DNA from: Obelidium mucronatum
Lineage: Eukaryota > Chytridiomycota > Chytridiomycetes > Chytridiales > Chytriomycetaceae
Assembly: GCA_025765595.1 (NCBI GenBank)
Contig: JAIVFH010000006.1
Span: 186,001 to 250,000 of the forward strand
DNA length: 64,000 nt
Reading direction: 5' to 3'
In this document: positions 13,741 through 28,138 of the stretch, piece after piece
Layout: each line of letters begins with the position of its first letter
Position numbering within the stretch: the stretch's first letter is position 1
Translations under genes and position numbers: made by a program
Notes under the pieces: model-generated
Seen by the model: the letters and a program-made list of their open reading frames with translations, nothing else
Database searches by the model: none
Told to the model about the DNA's origin: nothing

Positions 13741-16736
13741 TTAATCAATTACAGAAATCCTGCCTTCTCCTTTATATGCGCGAATTCTGTCTTTCGGAAT
13801 TTGGCTGGTGTTCACCATCTTTTGAATTACTTCGTCTGCGGCATCTCGAAGCGCTCTGATTTTGACATCAACTGTACTTTTTTTCCGTTCATGATGTTGC
13901 TGCTCAGGAATAGCATCAGCCAAGCTTAATTGACTTAAATGAGGGAGCCCCATTGAATTTTTGGCAACAACGGATATCCGACTGTCAATAGAATCATTTT
14001 GATTTTCATCCCACGTGTATACAGACACTGGCTGATGCCCGCCTGCAGAATAAGAGTTGCCCCAAGAGCTGAATGCTACAAAATGATCCCATGGATGGAA
14101 AGTAATATCAACGACTTGACGGTTTACACCTGATATGTTGTACACATGTTTCAGAATTCCGGTTTCCGCTTTCCAAACGTATACTCGTCCATCAGGTCCC
14201 CCGGCAAACACGTAAGTACCGCAGGGGGTAAATATAGCACGCGAAAGTGGACTGCTTTTTGCTTCTAGAGTTAAAATTTCCGATTTGTTCTTTGAAGTGT
14301 TGGGAATTCCAGTGAACTTTGTCATAAGTCGATGAATTCTTGTGTCCAATAAATGCAACTCATTTGTTGTTAGAAATATCAGCACTTTTCTTCCTGTTGG
14401 ATTGACAGACAAGCTTCTTACTCCATAATCCTACGTTTCAGCTATGTTCAGTCACGAAAAGCGGGAGCCCTCATCACACTTACAAGACTTATAACTTTGA
14501 TACATTCGACGGCAATTGAAACATTTTCTCCTTTGCTATTGTATTTTTCCCCTCCCCAGCTCCATATTCTGACAACTCCAGCGCCTGACACCAAATCAGC
14601 TGAATTTGTAGAAAGTTAAAAAAAACTCACCATCCCCGGAATACATTTTGGTTCCCTCCAAATCAAAAACCAAGGAATTTACAGTGGCTGTGTGTCCAAA
14701 GCAAGACATGACAGGGCATGTTTGACTTTTGAGAGATGAAATGTTGTGTTGAATGGATTCTAAGCGCCAGATGCGGATAACAGAGTCCGCACATCCAGAA
14801 ACAATCAAGTGATTTGCTGAAAAATTGGGGTGGAAGCAGACAGTATAGGCAAACGTCGGGTGGTAAAAGGTGGCTGAATGCTCAAACAAACGATCTGCAT
14901 GGGATTGATACACTCTCACAGTCGTATCAGCAGAAGCAGTAGCAAAGATACTAAATTCAAATTTTTTAGTATTTACAATTCCTTATTTTTCTTCCATACT
15001 CAATGTCAGATGCCCAATTTATGTCATAAACAATATTTTGATGTCCATCAATACTGGCTATTTTTTCGCCTTTAATAGCATCGTATACTTTCACATTATA
15101 TTCAGTTGAGTTGAAACATGAAACTGCGAGGTACAATCCACTGGAGGAATATCCACAGGCGTAAGAAGCTCTTTAAACAAACAATTAGGCAGTTTCAAGC
15201 ATTAATGTATTCTTACTGGGCACTATGAATCGCAAAGTGAGGCTTTTTTGGAATTCTGCAGAGTTGTCCAGGCAGACGACGCCAAACAGGCTGCGTAACT
15301 CAAATAAATCCTTCCTCCCTCACGGAAAAAAAAACATGACATACTTTACTCGTTATATTAAGAAGAGGATCCCCAAAGTTGGTTCTTTTCGACAAGTATT
15401 CATCCATCAACTAACCAAACTTCAGTGAAGGCCCAAACGGTGGAATGCACATACCTGCTCATACGTCAATTTTCCTCGCTCGATTTCAATGGCTTTTGAT
15501 CAATGTTTAATATAAAGAACAGATCAAAATTTGAGCCCAAACCATTCCGCGGTCGCATCGTCACATATTGTTGAGGTGGACAAGGCCTGCCTGAAATTTC
15601 AACAAACCTACGTAATTTATCAGCTTTACGAAATAGACTTTTTTTGTTTTGATTCCTCACAATGTCGATGGGTACGGCACCCTCTTTCCACTTAGCCAAC
15701 ATTGGTAAACAAATGGAATCCTGTCATTCTCCATGGGCATGAACGGGATAGAATGCCCATTCCTTGAAACAGTACGATTTAACATATTTTGCGCTGCATT
15801 GACGAGTTGATGCCCTCCTGGGTACTGGAACAATTGTAATCGAAGTGGGATTTCTGTGTTTGTCTGGCCATGTCCGGCAATCAGCTTCACAAATGCCCAT
15901 GCCACATGTCGCCAGCCATCATTATTTCTTTTTTTTTTAAAAAAAAAATTCCATTTGCTTTAGTTTCGATACATGAATATAAAAATTAATATCCTTACTC
16001 GTTGTTGTTGCCCATGGTTCCAAAATCGAGAATCTCAAAGAAGATGATCGTAGTCTCCTTCATCAAGCTCAAGTATTCACATATAAGTAATATATCTTCA
16101 TTCCAAGAAGCTGCGGTAGACTGGTGCTTTTGAAAGCTGAATGGCTTTTTTTTGATGGTTGACGAAAAACGCGTTTTAAGTTCTAGTCAAATTAGAAACC
16201 TTCTGGGGTTCACCTTTGTCATCACTGGTAATATGTAGTCAATTGATGCACTTTCGTTGAATGTTGTGGCCGGTACTTCAGGATTCTTTCGAATGTATGA
16301 TCCAGTTGAGGCATCTGAACAGAAACAGCTTTAGCATCTATCGATATCAGATTATGAAATAAATCCTACCTATAACATGTATTCTTACAACTGGATGCAA
16401 AACCATGGCGTCTGCGGTAAGAGGATCCGTCTTTTTCACTGAGATGTTGAAAACATTCCCCTCAAAATCTTCAGCACACTTTCCCAAGTGATCAAATATA
16501 TTGTGAGATTTCGAAATTTGTGGTTCTTCATTGATCAAACTGTGATCATCGTTGCTGGCGTCGACATGAGCTGATGTAGAGTAGTGGCGACTCCCTCTCT
16601 CTCTGCTTCCGCTTCTTGAACGGTGCTTTAGTTTTTTGCTTCGCCTTTTGGACTTCCGTTTTTTTTCTTTTTTGTTGCTTTTGGCGCTGCTTTGTGTTGG
16701 TGATGTTGGTGGCGAATTCGACGCGTCTTTTCTCAT
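13741..16736 (-). CDS. AHI1: jouberin/AHI1 orthologue (ciliary transition-zone protein)
   Basis: AHI1 works at the ciliary transition zone in animals; its presence fits a flagellated organism. The start at 16736 gives a Lys/Arg/Ser-rich N-terminus with likely nuclear-type basic clusters. The jouberin-specific region follows: HPVVRIHVI plus a DASTGSYIRK continuation, IDYILPVMTK, IIFFEILDFG and the AWAFVKLI block with RLQLFQYPGG. Then come WD40 repeats, for example FAYTVCFHPN, VSGCADSVIRIWRLE, VNSLVFDLEGTKMYSGDG, LSRAIFTPCGTYVFAGGPDGRVYVWKAETG and VVDITFHPWDHFVAFSSWG. About nine introns. No SH3 domain is seen at the C-terminus, which fits the shorter non-vertebrate forms. The stop is 54 bp from the Miro left copy, convergent. 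Confidence 0.9.
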
Positions 16737-16870
16737 GTTTTTAAATATTTAATATTTATTATTCAACATCATCGATGAAAGTCGTCACGAAAAAAACGAT
16801 TTTTGAGGAGCGCCAAAGATGTTTTTTTTGCGACACATTTTGTCGACGATTTTGTACTTGGACCGGGCCC

Positions 16871-19800
16871 TTACAAGGGGGAATGCATCCCCAGCTTCGT
16901 ATTGAACTGCAACTGCGCTAATTTTTGAGATCGAACCCAATTCTGCTTATCGCGTCGCTTCACAATCTCCTGTATCGGGATATTTATCAAGATGAAAACT
17001 ATGAATACAAATATTATATGCCATGGTAACGACGCCAGAGTCAATGAAGATGGGGGTGCTGCAACAACAGATACCGCAGAGAATATTAGCTGCAGAATTA
17101 TACTAAAAATTGGCAATTTAGTATTGGTTAGTTAACAAAAAAAAAATGAAAGAAAAATACAAACTTTGCTATTGACACAAAAACCCAAACTCGATTTCTC
17201 CAAGGTGGCAATTCCAATACTGTCCTCGTTCTGCTCAAGAATGTTCCAGACGCAATCACTACCGTCAACACAAAGTAGAACATCAAAACTTGTTGCGAAA
17301 ACAGCAACGATGAAAGCTCGGAATCCGATAGTTGCATCCAGGATATTTCTCCAAACCAACCAAACACTTTACGCAAGTTCGAGTCACTTTCACTAAAGTG
17401 CCACAAGGAAAGAGCAAACACCAAAATACTCCCACAGCTAGGCACCGCAAATCTTGTCACATAGTAGCGAGTCGAGCGCCATCGATCCTTCAAATGATCG
17501 TTGTTTTTGACTGTATTATATCCACGAAATACTGTCAGGTGCCACTCAACTGAATTCTTAAACACTTGCCTGGCATCGTAGTCATAACTGCAGAATCATG
17601 TGGAGTAAACAGAAAGCACATGGACTGGAAAGGAATAATAACCCAGAGAAACCACAGAATTTGGTAACCACTCAAAACTGGCGGAAGCATGAACACATAG
17701 GAGAGAAGCATGATGCCAGATAGAGACATTTGACAGCCAAAATGAAATGAAAACCCCTGACAAAGCAAATGTTATATGAATGTAAAACTAAGGAATTCAA
17801 ACCTGTTGAGCGTTGGCAACTAAAGTCCGGGACTCCCGAATAAGCTGAGTTAAACTGTACACACTGGTGTCGAAATAAAACCGCAGCGCACAAGGAGAAG
17901 TGGTCACACCAGCCCCAAGAACCAATGGGGCCAAAGGGTCATTTTCGCTTCTTTTCGCCTTCAACGCAACAAAAGGATCGATGGCGACGGATAAATCGGC
18001 TGTAGCAAAGGACTCCGCATTTGTTTCATTCAACGAACTTCCAATACAGCAAACAACTTCGCCGTTTTCCTGAAAGATTTTTATCATTTCCAAGACACTT
18101 GGCGGTGAGGATTCTGCAAACAGAGACACACGAAGGGGGACGTCGTCCACATTACTGATATGGCCCCGAATGTTCTCTATTCCTCGTGGTAGTTGAGCCT
18201 TCATGTCATGCAGTTCAAGATAACCTACCAGAATCATTGAGTCAATATCACAATTATCGATTTTCAAAAAACAATACCAGGGGATCCGTCTGAAGAGGAT
18301 AAAATAATGCAGGAATTCCAGTCTATTTCAAGACCAAGTCGCTCAGCATAAGCTTTGCTTTCTCTCTCTGGCGCTTCACTGAAATATACAAATCGAATAC
18401 CAGCCTATCAAAAATATTAGTGTGCGCCATTGCTCAAGTAAAACAAACCAATTTAAGGTCTTCAATAACGTTTGAAATATTCTGCTTTGGCTCATAAAAT
18501 AAAGCCGCCATTCCTAAAAATGTCTGGCAACGCAGAACTTCACGCAAATATGCTTCTGGTTCTAGTGTATCTTGATACAAGGGAGAATCAATAATACTAG
18601 CTATACGACTTGACTTGTTTTTCCATCGTAGAGATCCTGCCACTTCAGAACGAAGAAGTTCATCTTCTTCCTGATTATTTGAGGAATAGAGTTCAAAAGA
18701 AGCATTGCGCTCGACATAAGCAGCAGTTTTGGTTGTCAAATTGCGGGTCGAATTGCTGGTAGGAATTGGGCGATACGAATAGGCAATCACCTGATTGAAG
18801 TTCAGACACCTCATCACCAACACACCACACCCTTTTACCTGCATGTCGTTATATACTGCGTTCTGATAGAATTCGAAAATCTTTTTTTCCACGGCGTCAG
18901 TCATCAACTCAAGTTCAGATCCATTCCAATAATCAACACAAGACTCAACAATCAACTCCACATTTCCATCAGAAAACAATTGACACGCTCCTGTAGATAC
19001 ATCCAGAAAAATCTGAGAATTGGAGCTTGGAACTTCAAAGTGATAATCATTGCTGCCGTTACTTCCATTCAACAACGATTCAATTTTTGGGCTGTACCAG
19101 TGAACAGCCGTGACGGAGGAGAAATTATCCACAACACTGTCTTGGAATCCGATTTCTCGACCGACTCTGCATAGGCAGGTTTGTCTGGCTGGTTTCACGC
19201 GTCCATCAATACAAAATACGTTTGGCTTCCGATGATTCTCAGTCCGAACACGAGTTAATCGACGCTGCTGGTTTTGCTGCTGACGACTCGCACCGCCGTC
19301 CGCTCCATTGCAATCGACATTAGCCCCAGGAACTGGAGCCGCACAACTCGTGCTCAATAAAAGACTCAAGCCCAAAGGCTTCAAACTTCCCATATAGCTC
19401 TTCCAGTCCTTGTCCTCGAACCTTAGACCAAAATTGGCCGTCGGCTCCTCTTTCAAATCAAGAACGATCGGTTCTGCAGAATTTGCGGCCCCAATGATGC
19501 TTCCATATCCAGTCCCAACCGCCGATGCACCACTCGCTACTCCAGCAATTCCACTTGAAGCATTTCCAGTCCCTGGTCCCATAGACCCAATGTTTGCATT
19601 CGATTGATTGCTGAAGTCTTCTTCACTGCCATCTTGCAAGAAGAAGAGGCTATCGATAGTCGGAAAAGGCATACTGACAGTTCCTTCTCGATCAATAGCA
19701 CAAATGACTGTTGCGCTAGCGAGTGACTCCACCAAGTTTGTTGTTCGAGATAGTAACCCTGTGCTGAAATGGCTTAGCCCACCAACTCCAGCAGGTGCAG

Positions 19801-21227
19801 GCCGCAAGGGTTTGTTAAAAATTTGCGCAACAAATGCATGCCAAATGGCTCTGTAATCAGTTTGAACCTCTTTGGTAGGAGGCGGGGCTGCGTCGAAGTC
19901 ATCCTAAGCGGAGTTGTTATTACCATCAACCCCAGACAATCACTTACAATGTTTTCTTCATCTTTGAAATCTTCGTTGGAAATTTGAAGCGCTTCGTGTA
20001 AGCATATAATTTGAGCGTTGCCAAAACTTCTGGCAACGAGGCATATGAAGGGTAGAGATAATGGCAAAAGAGGCAAGACAGCATACAATGGCAAATTAAA
20101 AAAGAACTCAATTGCCTGTTGACTTCTTTTTTCTGGACTGGTGGCGGTAAACGTGTATCGCAGAACGTTTATAATAAAACCTGCGCCTAGCACAAACCAA
20201 ACAACTCGCGTGGTCAAGGTCAAGGTAATGATATGAAGCTGATGATAAATAACAGAGTCCGGCCTTTTTGAGTGGAGTATTGCTTGCAGAGTATCAACCA
20301 ATGGCGTTTCGAGCAGTTTAAAGTAGAACTGGCCACGAGTTGCGCGGGATTCTGTTTGTAAAGAGTTCGCATCGATATTAAACGTTGCAGGTTTCAAAAG
20401 TTGGCCTTTCGAAAGAGATGCAGGTATTTGGGTGTTCAGTTCTCCATTCTGGTTGCAATATTGTGCATTGGCCGGTGCCTTATCGCCGAAGGCAAGTTGA
20501 ATAATGTCTCCTTCCAGAAGCAAATTGAATGGTGCGTAACAGATAACACCATCGACGAGAACACGCGCCACAGTAACTGAAGCAATATTGGTGGGCAAGT
20601 GGTTGTCTGCCTGTGAACAGAGTGAGCAAACTACATATGATCCAAATACCTCCCATACCCGACCAAGCCCAAGGCTTGTTCCCAGTCCAACTGATGCGTC
20701 TTCGAGTCCATCAATCACACTACGGAGACGATCTACAGCAAATGCACGTCAATCGTTGGTTTGCCACAGCGTTCCAACCAACCGTGCAGTTCGACCCGCG
20801 CCAGACGCGCCTCCCTCAGCACCAGAGCAGCATTGAGTACGACGGCGCAGAGCAGCAGTAACGCGACGGCCAGCGCGTCGCGGCCCAGCCAGCCGAGACC
20901 TGTCAGCAAAAGCAAAAGCAAAAGCAAAAGCAAAGCACGTCAGCCAGGCGACACTGAACCGAACCGACACAACGCACCCGCGCCCGCATGCAGCGCGGCG
21001 TCGTGCGCCGCCGTCGCGCCGAGCCCCGCTGCGAACGCCGCCGCGAGCAGCGCCACGACGGGGCCGGCCGCCGCGCCGCCGACCGGCCACCAGCGCGCTC
21101 GCGCCGCCGCCGCGCGCGGCCGCAGCAGCAGCGCGTGCTGCGCCATCAGCTCGCGCGCAAGCCCAAGCAGCCGCCCACTGCGGCTCTGCACGTCGCGCGC
21201 CCCGATCAGCCCGGCTTGCTCATTCAT
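16871..21227 (-). CDS. TMEM94: TMEM94-family P-type-ATPase-like membrane protein
   Basis: Homologue of TMEM94, an ER membrane protein related to P-type ATPases and reported in animals to move magnesium. Landmarks in order: an N-terminal helix followed by two hydrophobic spans, APFNLLLEGDIIQLAFGDKAP (the actuator-like block), FYFKLLETPLVD, two further spans, the SLKPLGLSLLL block, YNDMQVKGCGV, PRGIENIRGHISNVDDVPLRVSLF, EMIKIFQENGEVVCCIGSS, DLSVAIDP, a C-terminal set of spans, and the ending LQFNTKLGMHSPL, close to the human ending FETKLGMNSPF. I see no DKTGT phosphorylation motif, as in animal TMEM94. Estimated length is about 1250-1300 residues. The first 450 bp are extremely GC-rich. The start codon lies 12 bp from the stop of the right Miro copy. 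Confidence 0.88.
20905..20937 (-). repeat. (GCTTTT)n tract in TMEM94 first intron
   Basis: Five near-perfect AAAAGC units on the plus strand read as a pyrimidine-rich TTTTGC repeat on the gene strand, inside the first intron. It probably serves as the polypyrimidine tract of that intron. A similar AAAGCC series lies in BUD32 intron 1 near 599-622. Confidence 0.6.
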
Positions 21228-21239
21228 TACTTGAACTCT

Positions 21240-23879
<2,640 letters not shown>

Positions 23880-24129
23880 GTGTGCTTTCTAAATAACTTT
23901 CAACACAGCTATTTTTTCTATCTATTTATTGCATTCAACGTCACCAATGCTGTCTGACAAACACTTGCTGTCGATACCCGGAGCAAGCATGCCCAACACT
24001 GCTGAAGACCCGTCGTGTAGCAGGTAAGGTTGATGAGCGTCGCGAAGCCCAAAGGAGGAATCACGATCCACTAACACAGACTGCAGCGCCAGGCCATCCG
24101 CCTTGACCACAGCGTCTAAAAACACAACA
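23880..24129. promoter_or_regulatory. shared divergent promoter of Miro and CDC25, right arm
   Basis: Mirror of 10792-11039; 250 bp between divergent starts, nearly identical in sequence to the left copy. No factor site is assigned. Confidence 0.5.
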
Positions 24130-25664
24130 ATGGATGAGGACGGCTCGCCATTCACGTCTTTTGTTGTTGAGGCAAAACCCAGACTGTTTACTCGACACGC
24201 GACTTGTCTGCCACGGCTGGAGAATTCCAGCAATTCGGAGACGCGTTTTGGCTCGCTGGTTCCATCATCCCCGGAGACGGACGACGAGGGGCTCGGTGTG
24301 CTTGGGTGTGTGTGTGTGTGTTTCTGCTGCTTTCCGGACGTCCACTGAGTTGTCTCCATCATATTTCGGACTTTTTTCCCTCAGAAGCCTAGGCACGGGC
24401 CCGCAAGCTCTGGATGGCAAGTCATTGCGCAATGCACGCGTCGGCCTCGCGAAACCGCCGCGTTTACCGTTTCCGACTGCAAAAACAGGTGTTTCTCACT
24501 GGAATCAAAGGGGAAACAAAACTCTCAGGCCGCCGCAGAAATCACCCATGCAAATGGCACAGCTCGGAAAGAATGGAGAGTCTTACTCTTTAGACGTTGC
24601 GACCGAGGTATTGATCTGTTTTTCCTTCACAGTGGAAGCTACGTTCTGAAGTCCGTTGCAACAGAGCGCGCCCTATTCTTTGAAAAAGAGAGACCGCAGT
24701 TGCGAAATGGAAATCGAAACCCCCTTTGGCTTTGGGCCTGCTAGAACCTCGCACGCTCTCGGCGTGAAGTCGCGGCCAGTGTCTACCAGTTTTGGAGAAA
24801 CAACGGGAATGCTCATCCAGCAACCCGGGCAGCCCGTCACGGCGCAATCGCTTCCGACGGGGAAAATTAGAAAGACGATGGCGATGGACTGTGAAGAACT
24901 GACTCCGCATTCCCTTCTGCCCTGCACAGAGAAATGCAGCGACGCGCTGAAGCGGATCACCCCCGAAACTGTTTGTTCAATCTTGATATGGTATGAAATA
25001 GCGTTTCCCTAACGCTTTCTCTGTGTGTAGCTGGCTGACGTTTTGGAGGGAAAGTATATGGCCCAGTTCCAAGACTTTTTGATCATCGATTGCCGATACG
25101 TGAGTTGCATCAATTTGGTCCTTTTATTGTGCACTAAACAGCAGAGTGTGTTGCAGCCCTATGAATTCACGGGAGGCCATATCCAAGGCGCGCTCAACAT
25201 CAATACAACTGGCGCGCTGGAGTCAACCTTTTTTCCTTTGCCAGGCCAAAGACCCCGCGTTGTGGTATTCCACTGCGAGTTCAGTGTGCAGAGGGCTCCA
25301 ATGATGTGGGTTGTTGTTTCACCGACAATCTAAACAGGCTGACGCTGACGTTTGCAGGGGGCTTCATTTGCGGAACCACGACCGCAACGCGAACATGTCT
25401 TTATACCCACACTTGGACTACCCCAACGTGTATATTCTTGACGGCGGCTATGCCAGCTTTTTCAGCAAATTCCAGGTGTGTTCTCATTGTTTGGTTGCAT
25501 TCCGTTCCGCCTCTTACTAGGTCTTACCCATCCAGCACCACTGTTCACCAAACGGATACACGACCATGAATGATCCTGCACATAGCGATGAGCTCCGCAA
25601 GTTCTCGCAGATGCATAAAAAGGAGTTCAAGAGGTGTTACTCCACTGGGTTTCTTAGAACTTAG
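24130..25664 (+). CDS. CDC25: CDC25 M-phase inducer phosphatase, right copy
   Basis: Second, intact CDC25 copy. The ATG at 24130 opens a Ser/Pro-rich regulatory half (SPETDDEG where the left copy has SPETEDEG). The first intron begins with a GT repeat near 24306. The catalytic half keeps DCRYPYEF, HCEFSVQR and the terminal helix ending SKFQ-HHCSPNGYTTM. Exon 3 is best started at the codon after gcaacag near 24663, which keeps the frame. Two full-length copies of a dose-sensitive mitotic activator are unusual for a fungus. Confidence 0.9.
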
Positions 25665-26236
25665 CACAGCCGCCGCTACGCTTTTTCTGTCAACTCGAAT
25701 GATTTCGGGGTGCTCCTTTCGTTTAATATTTAATTTATTTCGTTGACTCCTTGGCCGAGAATTATTTAATAGAGGCAACTATAACGTATGAAGATATCGT
25801 ATTAGGACCACTCTTTGAAGTCATACATTAGTGTATTCTGTCTCCCTCAGTTCACTGCATTGTCGGGAGACATGGTGCAACAGGCACGCCGAGAACTGGA
25901 ATAAACCCCAGCAACAGTCCCCGCCCACTCCCCATCCCATTTTAGGTCCTTGCATGGAAACCCGCGACGCATTCGGGCATTCCCTGCAAGCGTTCAGTTC
26001 AGTGTTACCAATTACAAAAATTTGCTTTTTTTCCGAGAACAACTTGGAAGCTTTCTCCCCCATTCCCATTTGCTTATTGGGGGAATCCAACACACCAGAA
26101 ACCTGCGCACCACCCACCCCTGGAATACACAGTCCCACACCTGACAGACCTGTATTCGGAGACAAGGAATTCAACCACCAGCGCATTCAGTGTCCAACAG
26201 CCAGCTTTCATCTGATTCCAGTTCTGTCCCACCATC
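25665..26236. other. intergenic region between CDC25 and homeodomain gene, right arm
   Basis: Mirror of 8682-9252, about 570 bp, holding the CDC25 3' end and the homeodomain promoter and leader. It contains the 5-bp TGAAC duplication near 25998-26008 that the left arm lacks. No further gene is seen. Confidence 0.6.
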
Positions 26237-28066
26237 ATGACACCGCAACAACTGGCTGTCCTCAACGGCAGATTTGCAATCAACCAGTACTTGAAGGAAC
26301 ATGAAGCGTCGGAGCTCTCGGAGCTGCTTGGACTAACTGTGAAGCAGGTGCATAACTGGTGAGCTTGTCGATCTGCATATTAGTCTAGAGTGGTCGAAAA
26401 CGCAAAAATTCTCATGGAAACCACGCCATAACACTCCCTCCCCACCCATGCCAAACAACATCAAAGGTACGGAAAGCGACGGTATACGATGAAGCAGAAG
26501 GCTGCGGCTGGAAACAAGACGGAATACGCACACACACCGAGTGGGACCAGTTCGAGCATGAATGATTTCGAGACGGCATCCAACGGCAGCAATTCTGGTC
26601 CTTTGCGGCCGTGGAAGCGGCTTACGAGCGCTCAGATTGCAGGCTTGACGGCGGCGTTCCAGCAGAATCCATACTTGCAACCCGAAGATACGGAATATCT
26701 GGCGGATCGGCTGGACTTGTCTGTGGACAAGATTCGTGGATGGTAAGACAGAGAATGATAGTCATTCGGGGAGTCGTGCGTGGGTGTGGGGTGCTGATAT
26801 CTGCGTATGTAGGTACGCCAACAAACGAAAGTCGATGCGGAAGTTTGACGATGCAGAATCGGTGGGAAGCGACGACAGCAACTCTCCGTCTTCCACATCT
26901 CTCAAGTCGCACCATACAATGAATCACTCGCAGTCGGATGCCCTGAACTCGGCATTTGCGTCGTCGCAATACTTGGAAACATTGCAGGCGGACGAGCTTT
27001 CTGCAGAACTGGGAATCAGTGCAGATAAAGTGCGGAACTGGTGAGGCCTTTTGATTTGTCTTTGTATCATGAAGAAAGGCTGCTCACCTGTGCAATGACA
27101 GGTATTCCAACAAACGGGCCTCGCAACGGAAGACTGCTCTGGACTCCCCGACGCTGTCAACATTGGATCTGTACACTCCGTTGTCAAACAGTCCCGACTC
27201 CACGATAGCAGAAACGCTCTCGTCTAGTATCCCTGCGGTTATCCGCCCAAGCGTGCGCTCCAACACGATTTTGTCGGCGGACCAATCCCGCATCCTGAAT
27301 GAGGCATTCTTGCGAAATCCGTATGAATCCGAGGAAGGAGCGCGCGATCTAGCCGTTCGGACAGGGCTGACTGTCAAGCAGATTCAGACATGGTTCGTTG
27401 AATACCTTTCTCAATCATCATTCACCATTCTCATTCATTCCTTTTTTTTGTACTTCACTGTGCGGATTCAGGTACAGCCGCAAGCGATTCAACACCAAGA
27501 AGCGGAAGCGCAGCGCGAGCCCTGTCGCCGCCGGAACCCCGTCCTCGTCTCCAGTATCGTCGCCCAACATCCAACAAACCGACTTCAAATCCTATCACAT
27601 GCTGACGCCGGCGCAAACAACAATCCTCAATTCGTATTATGAGCGCAGTCCATACGTGGATGATTCGGTTGCCTTGCAGATATCTACGGAGATTGGGGTT
27701 ACAGTGGAGAAGATCAAGACGTGGTTCAAGTCCAAGAGAAAGATGATGAGCAAAAAGAAGAAGCGTGGGGACGCTCCTGCGTCGTCGTTGTCTGGTGTTA
27801 ATGGCAGTGGATTGCGAGAAGAAGGAGACGTTAAGCCGTCAGTGTCGTCAAAGGAAGCGACAGACGAGAAATGGAGCGACGATGAGGAGGAGGAGGAAGA
27901 AGAAAACAAATCGTCGGAAGGAGGTGGAGCCGGACCAGTGGATCTTGCACTGCAGGAAGAACAGGTTTTAGCCGGGTTGTTCGGTATTGACGTTGATGCC
28001 GTGAAACAGCTTAGAGAACAGTATAGTACCAATACTAGTCCCCTTGTAATGCGACTAAATCATTGA
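26237..28066 (+). CDS. five-homeodomain protein, right copy
   Basis: Exons 26237-26358, 26467-26742, 26813-27040, 27102-27392 and 27472-28066 give 503 residues. Helix 3 Trp residues fall at 41, 133, 209, 306 and 390. The first four introns all split that Trp codon after TG (phase 2); the fifth unit is uninterrupted. Unit 1 starts at the protein N-terminus and lacks the usual N-terminal arm. Position 51, normally Asn, is Lys in unit 1, Asn in 2 and 3, Arg in 4 and Ser in 5. The tail after unit 5 is basic, then acidic, then ends in a short amphipathic stretch. The regular exon phase argues for growth by exon duplication. Animal ZHX proteins also have five homeodomains, but with zinc fingers not seen here. 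Confidence 0.88.
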
Positions 28067-28138
28067 TGTTGACTTGTGGGCGTCAAACCCCCATAATAAA
28101 CGTAAATTATTCCCCAGCTTGTTCTTTATTTACATTGT

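Larger units (their letters stand above)
13691..21235. other. spacer between arms of inverted duplication 1
   Basis: 7545 bp of single-copy sequence with AHI1 and TMEM94, both on the minus strand. Recombination between the flanking arms would invert exactly this segment. On the left the spacer begins between the Miro stop and the AHI1 3' end; on the right it ends 8 bp before the TMEM94 ATG. Confidence 0.85.

Noticed and set aside
20733..20933. A separate small membrane protein on the minus strand
   Set aside because: Its leucine-rich span joins in frame as the second exon of TMEM94.
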